The notes under the pieces: generated by a model
The model's database searches: none
What the model saw: the letters and a program-made list of their open reading frames with translations, nothing else
Told to the model about the DNA's origin: nothing
Source: Roseateles_E cavernae
GTDB taxonomy: Bacteria; Pseudomonadota; Gammaproteobacteria; Burkholderiales; Burkholderiaceae_C
Direction of reading: 5' to 3'
Assembly (NCBI RefSeq): GCF_040187885.1
Contig: NZ_JBDPLH010000019.1
Span: 1-16,858, forward strand
DNA length: 16,858 nucleotides
Program-made: the position numbers and the translations under genes
In this document: one piece after another, positions 13,035 to 16,858 of the stretch
Layout: each line of letters opens with the position of its first letter
How positions within the stretch are numbered: position 1 is the first letter of the stretch

Positions 13035-13415
13035 TTACTTCAGCTCAGCCTTGGCGCCGGCTTCTTCCAGCTTCTTCTTGGCGGCTTCAGCATCAGCCTT
13101 GGCCACGCCTTCCTTGACAGCCTTCGGAGCGCCGTCGACCAGATCCTTGGCTTCCTTCAGGCCCAGGCCGGTGATTTCGCGCACAGCCTTAATCACCGAG
13201 ACCTTGTTGGCGCCGGCTTCCAGCAGCACGACGTTGAACTCGGTCTGCTCTTCAGCAGCAGCAGCGCCGCCGCCAGCAGCGCCACCGGCGGCCGGAGCAG
13301 CCATCGAAGCGGCGGACACGCCAAACTTCTCTTCGATTGCCTTGACCAGATCGTTCAGTTCCAGAACGGTCATGCTGTCCAGGGCGGTCAGGAATGCGTC
13401 TTTATCGAATGCCAT
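13035..13415 (-). CDS. rplL: Large ribosomal subunit protein L7/L12
   Basis: L7/L12 (bL12) forms the dimers of the ribosomal stalk that recruit and activate EF-Tu, EF-G and other GTPases. It is 126 residues long. The N-terminal dimerisation domain starts MAFDKDAFLTALDSMTVLEL. An Ala/Gly-rich hinge spans about residues 39-55. The C-terminal globular domain contains TEFNVVL and KVSVIKAVREITGLGLKEAK. The ATG at 13415 has an AGGAAG ribosome-binding site about 9 nt upstream. It follows rplJ by 48 bp, and the two are normally co-translated from the L10-regulated message. Confidence 0.98.
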   Translation of the reverse strand: MAFDKDAFLTALDSMTVLELNDLVKAIEEKFGVSAASMAAPAAGGAAGGGAAAAEEQTEFNVVLLEAGANKVSVIKAVREITGLGLKEAKDLVDGAPKAVKEGVAKADAEAAKKKLEEAGAKAELK

Positions 13416-13463
13416 GATGTGTTTCTTCCTATATACAGATTGCTTGCGTTTGACGGGATCGTC

Positions 13464-13997
13464 TTAGGCTGCAGCGGGGGCTTCGGCGGCAACTTCCGTA
13501 GAAGCAGCGCCAGCACCACGTTGTGCAGACAGGGCCGCCAGCACGGCCGCGGTGCGTTGCACCGGCGACTTGAGCAGGCCGGCGATTTGCGACAGCAGCA
13601 CTTCCTTGCTCGGAACAGCCGCCAGCGCCTTCACGCCGTTGACGTCCAGAGCCTTGCCGCCGTAGGCACCACCCTTGATGACGAGCTTGTCGTTGCCCTT
13701 GGCAAAGTCAGCGATGACTTTGGCCGCAGCGACCGCGTCTTCCGAAAAGCCGTAGATCAGCGGGCCGACCATGCTCTCCGAGGCAGCTTCGAACTGGGTG
13801 CCGGCAACAGCGCGACGAGCCAGGGTGTTCTTCAGCACGTGAAGATAGACACCCTTGGCACGCGCGTCGATGCGCAGCTTGTTCAAGGCTTCCACGGTGA
13901 GGCCACGGTACTCGGCCAGCGCCAGGGTCTGCGACTTGGCAGCTTGCGCTGCGACGTCGGAGACAACGGCTGCCTTCTCGTTGCGATTGAGACTCAA
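13464..13997 (-). CDS. rplJ: Large ribosomal subunit protein L10, TTG start
   Basis: L10 (uL10) is the base of the ribosomal stalk and binds L7/L12 dimers through its C-terminal helix. It is 177 residues long, beginning (M)SLNRNEKAAVVSDVA with the conserved LALAEYRGL, then KGVYLHVLKNTLARRAV. The initiator is TTG at 13997. AGGAG lies 6-7 nt upstream and no better start is available without losing the conserved N-terminus. L10 with L7/L12 represses its own mRNA in E. coli, and a matching kink-turn-like leader lies upstream (14099-14184). Confidence 0.97.
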   Translation of the reverse strand: MSLNRNEKAAVVSDVAAQAAKSQTLALAEYRGLTVEALNKLRIDARAKGVYLHVLKNTLARRAVAGTQFEAASESMVGPLIYGFSEDAVAAAKVIADFAKGNDKLVIKGGAYGGKALDVNGVKALAAVPSKEVLLSQIAGLLKSPVQRTAAVLAALSAQRGAGAASTEVAAEAPAAA

Positions 13998-14274
13998 GGT
14001 CTACTCCTCACATTACGCCTCCGGCCCCGTGTGTTGAGCACAGAACCTTCGGCACCGGGATTCAGCGACCTTCTGTTCAGGAAAATCCTTTACAGCGGGA
14101 CCGCCATCTGCGTTGGCAGGGAAGACACAAGGCCACCCCGATTAAGCGTCACCCCCGATACAGCGGGGCTTCACACCAACGGTCTTGGATGACGCGCGGG
14201 CAAGAAAACCTGCCCACGCCCCACCAATTCATCAGCACGGCGCCAGACTTCGCGCCGCACCTCAACTTCTTTGC
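13998..14274 (-). promoter_or_regulatory. rplA-rplJ intergenic leader of rplJL
   Basis: A 277-bp leader with several hairpins: 14238-14257 (CGGCGC with GCGCCG), 14198-14215 (GGGCAAG with CCTGCCC, one G-U pair) and the large L10-type element at 14099-14184. The length and structure fit an autoregulated ribosomal protein leader. I could not assign a promoter inside it. The E. coli rplJ promoter lies in the corresponding interval. Confidence 0.65.
14099..14184 (-). promoter_or_regulatory. Probable L10 ribosomal-protein leader with a kink-turn-like bulge
   Basis: On the transcribed strand GACCGTTGG (14184-14176) pairs with CCAAC (14116-14112) and then GGTC (14102-14099). A 9-nt one-sided bulge, GCAGATGGC, lies between the two helices. 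This bulged helix, followed by TGTGAAG in the loop side, resembles the known L10 leader where the L10-L7/L12 complex binds. The match is from memory and position. A covariance-model search would settle it. Confidence 0.7.
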
Positions 14275-14982
14275 TTAGGCGTTGGCCTGGGCATTGATGC
14301 TGGCGACATCCACACGGGCGCCAACGCCCATCGTGGAGGACACCGCCACCTTGCGCAGGTAGACACCCTTGCTCGACGCCGGCTTGGCCTTGTTCAGGGC
14401 CTCGATCAGCGCGCGCAGATTGCCTTCCAGCTTGTCGGTGTCGAACGAACGACGGCCGAGGGTGCCGTGGATGATGCCGGCCTTGTCAACGCGGAACTGG
14501 ACCTGGCCAGCCTTGGCGTTCTTGACGGCGGTGGCGACGTCCGGGGTCACGGTGCCAACCTTGGGGTTAGGCATCAGGCCGCGCGGACCCAGGATCTGAC
14601 CCAGGGTACCGACGATACGCATCGTGTCCGGCGAGGCGATCACGACGTCGAAAGGCATGTCGCCAGCCTTGACGCGCTCGGCCAGGTCTTCCATGCCGAC
14701 GATGTCGGCACCAGCGGCGCGGGCTTCGTCAGCCTTGGCACCTTGGGCGAACACGGCGACGCGCTTGGTCTTGCCGGTGCCGTTGGGCATCACGACGGCG
14801 CCACGCACCACTTGGTCCGATTTCTTGGCATCGATGCCCAGTTGCACGGCCACATCGATCGACTCGTCGAACTTGGCGGTAGCCAGGCTCTTGACGAGGT
14901 TCAGGGCTTCACCGAGCGTGTACAGCTTGGTGGTCTCGACCTTGCCTTGCAGGGCCTTTTGGCGCTTAGTCAGCTTTGCCAT
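14275..14982 (-). CDS. rplA: Large ribosomal subunit protein L1
   Basis: L1 (uL1) forms the mobile L1 stalk that guides deacylated tRNA from the E site. It is 235 residues, beginning MAKLTKRQKALQGKVETTKL. Conserved blocks include FDESIDVAVQLGID, VVMPNGTGKTKRVAVFA, and ILGPRGLMPNPKVGTVT. The start at 14982 leaves a single base after the rplK TGA. A GGAGGG ribosome-binding site lies inside the end of rplK, so the two are probably translationally coupled. L1 is the translational repressor of rplKA in E. coli. Confidence 0.98.
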   Translation of the reverse strand: MAKLTKRQKALQGKVETTKLYTLGEALNLVKSLATAKFDESIDVAVQLGIDAKKSDQVVRGAVVMPNGTGKTKRVAVFAQGAKADEARAAGADIVGMEDLAERVKAGDMPFDVVIASPDTMRIVGTLGQILGPRGLMPNPKVGTVTPDVATAVKNAKAGQVQFRVDKAGIIHGTLGRRSFDTDKLEGNLRALIEALNKAKPASSKGVYLRKVAVSSTMGVGARVDVASINAQANA

Positions 14983-14983
14983 C

Positions 14984-15415
14984 TCAAACACCCTCCACCA
15001 GCACGCCCATCGAACGGGCGGAACCAGCAATCGTACGAACGGCAGCGTCCAGATCAGCAGCGGTCAAATCCTTGACCTTGATCTTGGCGATCTCTTCCAG
15101 CTGAGCACGGGTCAGCTTGCCGACCTTCTCGAGGTGAGCCTTTTGCGAGCCCTTCTCGATCTTGGCGGCCTTCTTGATCAGCGCGGTCGCCGGGGGCGAC
15201 TTGATCACGAAGGTGAAGCTCTTGTCCGCAAACGCGGTGATGACCACCGGCAGCTTCATGCCCGGCTCATGGCCCTGCGTCTGGGCGTTGAACGCCTTGC
15301 AGAACTCCATGATGTTCAGGCCACGCTGACCCAGCGCGGGACCAACCGGAGGCGAAGGATTCGCCTTGCCGGCAGCGACTTGCAGCTTGATAAAGCCGAC
15401 AATTTTCTTTGCCAT
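14984..15415 (-). CDS. rplK: Large ribosomal subunit protein L11
   Basis: L11 (uL11) binds the GTPase-associated centre of 23S rRNA and is the site of thiostrepton action. It is 143 residues, beginning MAKKIVGFIKLQVAAGKANP. The proline-rich hinge motif SPPVGPALGQRGLN lies at about residues 22-36. A four-codon longer frame upstream (MERN) was not used because the family starts at MAKK. A GGAGAG ribosome-binding site precedes 15415. It overlaps functionally with rplA one base downstream. Confidence 0.98.
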   Translation of the reverse strand: MAKKIVGFIKLQVAAGKANPSPPVGPALGQRGLNIMEFCKAFNAQTQGHEPGMKLPVVITAFADKSFTFVIKSPPATALIKKAAKIEKGSQKAHLEKVGKLTRAQLEEIAKIKVKDLTAADLDAAVRTIAGSARSMGVLVEGV

Positions 15416-15471
15416 ATTTCTCTCCAATCAGCGGCACGGCGCGAACAGCGCCACGACACCTGAGTGCTAGC

Positions 15472-15493
15472 GCAAAGGACTGGTTACCTTTGC
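15472..15493 (-). other. Perfect 7-bp hairpin in the rplK leader
   Basis: GCAAAGG (15472-15478) pairs with CCTTTGC (15487-15493) around an 8-nt loop. It is the nearest stem to rplK, about 57 nt before the start codon. Confidence 0.6.
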
Positions 15494-15500
15494 TCCTCTT

Positions 15501-15520
15501 GTCCGCATCTCGTCGCGGAC
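15501..15520 (-). other. 6-bp hairpin in the rplK leader
   Basis: GTCCGC (15501-15506) pairs with GCGGAC (15515-15520) around an 8-nt loop that reads GACGAGAT on the transcribed strand. It is paired in tandem with the hairpin at 15472-15493. Confidence 0.55.
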
Positions 15521-15537
15521 TGACTACGGTCGGTATT

Positions 15538-15553
15538 GGCAGCCGAAGCCGCC
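15538..15553 (-). other. UUCG-tetraloop hairpin after nusG
   Basis: On the transcribed strand GGCGGC TTCG GCTGCC forms six pairs (one G-U) capped by a UUCG tetraloop, an unusually stable small hairpin. It starts 15 nt after the nusG stop. Without a U-tract it is more likely an mRNA 3'-end stabiliser or a pause site than a terminator. Confidence 0.6.
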
Positions 15554-15568
15554 GGGCACCGACGAGCC

Positions 15569-16156
15569 CTAAACCTTCTCGACCTGCGCGAAGTCCAACT
15601 CCACCGGCGTGGCACGACCGAAGATCGTGACCGAGACGCGCACCTTGGACTTGTCGTAGTTGACCTCCTCGATCGCACCATTGAAGTCCGTGAACGGGCC
15701 TTCCTTGACGCGCACCACCTCGCCCACCGTCCACTCGACCTTGGGCCGGGGCTTCTCGATGCCTTCTTGCATCTGGTTGACGATCTTCATCACCTCGGCT
15801 TCCGAGATCGGAGCCGGGCGGTTCTTCGCGCCTCCGACGAAACCGGTCACCTTGGAGGTGTGCTTGACCAAGTGCCAAGTGTCATCTTCCATCACCATTT
15901 CCACCAGCACATAGCCGGGGAAGAAACGACGCTCGGTGACAGCCTTCTTGCCGTTCTTCAGCTCGACGACCTCTTCGGTCGGCACCAGGATGCGGCCGAA
16001 CTTGTCCTGCATGCCGGCGCGATCAATGCGCTCGCGCAGATTGCGCTCGACGGCCTTCTCCATGCCCGAATAGGCATGAACCACATACCAACGCTTGGGC
16101 AGACCGGTGGGCACCGCGGCCTCACCGCCGGTGACAACGCCTTGTTCTTCGCTCAT
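15569..16156 (-). CDS. nusG: Transcription antitermination/elongation factor NusG
   Basis: NusG binds RNA polymerase through its N-terminal NGN domain and links it to Rho or to the ribosome (S10) through its KOW domain. It is 195 residues. The family core begins at KRWYVVHAYSGMEK (residue 21), followed by RFFPGYVLVEM and WHLVKHTSKVTGFVGG. The KOW domain is around VGEVVRVKEGPFTDFNGAIE and ends in VELDFAQVEKV. About 20 residues (MSEEQGVVTGGEAAVPTGLP) precede the core. The start at 16156 is supported by GGAAGGA 6 nt upstream, so this short acidic extension is probably real, as in other Burkholderiales. It is 17 bp after secE. Confidence 0.98.
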   Translation of the reverse strand: MSEEQGVVTGGEAAVPTGLPKRWYVVHAYSGMEKAVERNLRERIDRAGMQDKFGRILVPTEEVVELKNGKKAVTERRFFPGYVLVEMVMEDDTWHLVKHTSKVTGFVGGAKNRPAPISEAEVMKIVNQMQEGIEKPRPKVEWTVGEVVRVKEGPFTDFNGAIEEVNYDKSKVRVSVTIFGRATPVELDFAQVEKV

Positions 16157-16173
16157 TGCAGTCCTTCCGCCTC

Positions 16174-16557
16174 TCAGCGCTTCCAGCCCAGGATCAGGTC
16201 ATACAGCACCCATTCCAATGTCTTGTCGGTCAGCCACAGGAACAAGGCCATCACCAGCACGAAGGCGAACACATAACCCGTCATCTGCGTCGCCTCCTTG
16301 CGCGTCGGCCATACGACCTTGCGCACCTCGCGCGCCGAGTCCTGCCCGTAGGCAATCAGCGACTTGCCCGACTCCGAGGTGAAGAACGCGGCAGCAGCGG
16401 CGACCAGCAGCACCAGCAACGCACCCCACTGGGCGATCGGGCCCTGCTTGGCGAGCGCGTAAAAAGCCACCAGCGCGCCCACCAGCAAGAGCACGGCAGC
16501 AGCCAGCTTGGCCTTGTCGGCGCCGGTCGTGACCGTTTCGACTTGAGGATTGGACAT
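16174..16557 (-). CDS. secE: Preprotein translocase subunit SecE
   Basis: SecE clamps the SecY channel in the inner membrane. It is 127 residues with three predicted membrane segments, the three-helix form seen in E. coli: about residues 17-37 (LAAAVLLLVGALVAFYALA), about 42-58 (WGALLVLLVAAAAAFF) and about 92-112 (VFAFVLVMALFLWL). The conserved amphipathic motif EVRKVVWPTRKEA lies before the last helix. I chose MSNPQVETVTT at 16557. The frame is open 17 codons further upstream but that part is not family-like. The ribosome-binding site is weak (AAGAAAG). It is followed by nusG 17 bp later, the usual secE-nusG pair. Confidence 0.96.
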   Translation of the reverse strand: MSNPQVETVTTGADKAKLAAAVLLLVGALVAFYALAKQGPIAQWGALLVLLVAAAAAFFTSESGKSLIAYGQDSAREVRKVVWPTRKEATQMTGYVFAFVLVMALFLWLTDKTLEWVLYDLILGWKR

Positions 16558-16637
16558 AGAACTTTCTTTAGCACCTGTACCCGGCGGCAAACCACCCGGC
16601 CCAGACAATCAAATCACGGGATACCCAACAGCAGCAA

Positions 16638-16665
16638 AGCCCGCCGGGAACAGTTCCCGCGGGCT
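16638..16665 (-). terminator. Terminator or attenuator hairpin between tRNA-Trp and secE
   Basis: AGCCCGC (16638-16644) pairs with GCGGGCT (16659-16665) and GGGAA with TTCCC around a CAG/CTG loop, with one bulged base. This 12-bp stem is followed on the minus strand by TTTGCTGCTGTT, a weak U-tract. It likely ends part of the tuf-tRNA transcript. Whether secE-nusG also has its own promoter after it is not visible. Confidence 0.7.
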
Positions 16666-16686
16666 GATGCTTGACCACTTGGACCG

Positions 16687-16707
16687 GTCGCTTTTATCCG
16701 AAGCGAC
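16687..16707 (-). other. Hairpin abutting the tRNA-Trp 3' end
   Basis: GTCGCTT (16687-16693) pairs perfectly with AAGCGAC (16701-16707) around a 7-nt loop. It begins at the very next base after the encoded CCA. There is no U-tract. It may guide 3' trailer processing of the tRNA precursor. Confidence 0.55.
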
Positions 16708-16783
16708 TGGCAGGGGCAGAGGGTCTCGAACCCCCAACCTTCGGTTTTGGAGACCGACGCTCTGCCAATTGAGCTATGCCCCT
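16708..16783 (-). tRNA. trpT: tRNA-Trp (anticodon CCA)
   Basis: A complete 76-nt tRNA with an encoded 3' CCA. The acceptor stem pairs AGGGGCA with TGCCCCT, the D-arm reads GCTCAATTGGCAGAGC, and the anticodon loop CTCCAAA has CCA at positions 34-36 (plus 16748-16750). The T-arm carries GGTTCGAGACC-type pairing around TTCGAG. It is very close to E. coli tRNA-Trp. It sits 14 nt after the tuf stop, so it is probably cut from the tuf transcript. Confidence 0.98.
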
Positions 16784-16797
16784 GTGGCCTTCTAACT

Positions 16798-16858
16798 TTA
16801 AGCGATGATGGTCGCCACGACGCCGGAGCCGACGGTACGACCGCCTTCACGGATGGCG
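16798..16858 (-). CDS. tuf: Elongation factor Tu, 3' end only (copy upstream of secE)
   Basis: The last 19 codons of EF-Tu with a TAA stop, reading AIREGGRTVGSGVVATIIA. The upstream part lies outside the window. This is the tuf copy of the tuf-tRNA-Trp-secE-nusG arrangement. The other copy begins at the opposite end of the window in the same orientation. Confidence 0.95.
   Translation of the reverse strand, partial: AIREGGRTVGSGVVATIIA

Larger units (their letters stand above)
15416..15568 (-). promoter_or_regulatory. nusG-rplK intergenic leader, candidate L1 autoregulatory region
   Basis: A 153-bp spacer with three strong hairpins on the transcribed strand, in order: 15553-15538 (6-bp stem with a UUCG tetraloop), 15520-15501 (GTCCGC with GCGGAC, loop GACGAGAT) and 15493-15472 (GCAAAGG with CCTTTGC, 8-nt loop). 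None has a U-tract. In E. coli the equivalent leader binds L1 and represses rplKA. The region is a good candidate, but I could not match the L1 recognition motif with certainty. Confidence 0.5.

Overview
This window is one conserved core block of a high-GC betaproteobacterial chromosome, read almost entirely from the minus strand. In transcription order (right to left) it runs: 3' end of one tuf copy, tRNA-Trp(CCA), secE, nusG, rplK, rplA, rplJ, rplL, rpoB, rpoC, then rpsL, rpsG, fusA and the 5' end of a second tuf copy. Putting the secE-nusG-rplKAJL-rpoBC cluster directly before the str operon, with a tuf gene at each end, is typical of Betaproteobacteria. The protein sequences (EF-G with TTCFWKGMD, L7/L12 beginning MAFDKDAFLTALDSMTV) read most like Burkholderiales, probably the Comamonadaceae or a neighbouring family. 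That family call rests on memory of homologues, not on a search.

Region by region (plus coordinates): 1-69 tuf 5' end; 212-2459 fusA; 2529-2999 rpsG; 3166-3540 rpsL; 3541-3823 divergent intergenic region with a two-way terminator-like hairpin; 3824-4285 a PIN-domain nuclease gene, the only plus-strand protein gene; 4287-4312 terminator shared by the convergent PIN gene and rpoC; 4338-8558 rpoC; 8578-12699 rpoB; 12700-13034 a strongly structured rplL-rpoB intergenic region; 13035-13415 rplL; 13464-13997 rplJ (TTG start) behind a probable L10 leader; 14275-14982 rplA; 14984-15415 rplK; 15569-16156 nusG; 16174-16557 secE; 16708-16783 tRNA-Trp; 16798-16858 tuf 3' end.

The genes form one functional set: RNA polymerase core subunits, ribosomal stalk proteins (L11, L1, L10, L7/L12), the decoding and head proteins S12 and S7, the elongation factors EF-G and EF-Tu, the transcription factor NusG and the translocon subunit SecE. 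Regulation appears to be mostly post-transcriptional. Intergenic regions hold perfect or near-perfect hairpins, including a kink-turn-like L10 leader, an rplL-rpoB attenuator with RNase III-like stems, and paired hairpins before rplK.

Two things deserve caution. fusA is interrupted by an assembly artefact: an exact 144-bp duplication around a single N at 1460. Removing one copy and the N restores a 700-residue EF-G. Both window ends stop 61-69 bases inside tuf copies, as expected when a draft contig breaks at a collapsed repeat. I found no convincing new biological system. The least ordinary item is the orphan PIN-domain gene between rpoC and rpsL, followed by the RNA structures between the operon genes.
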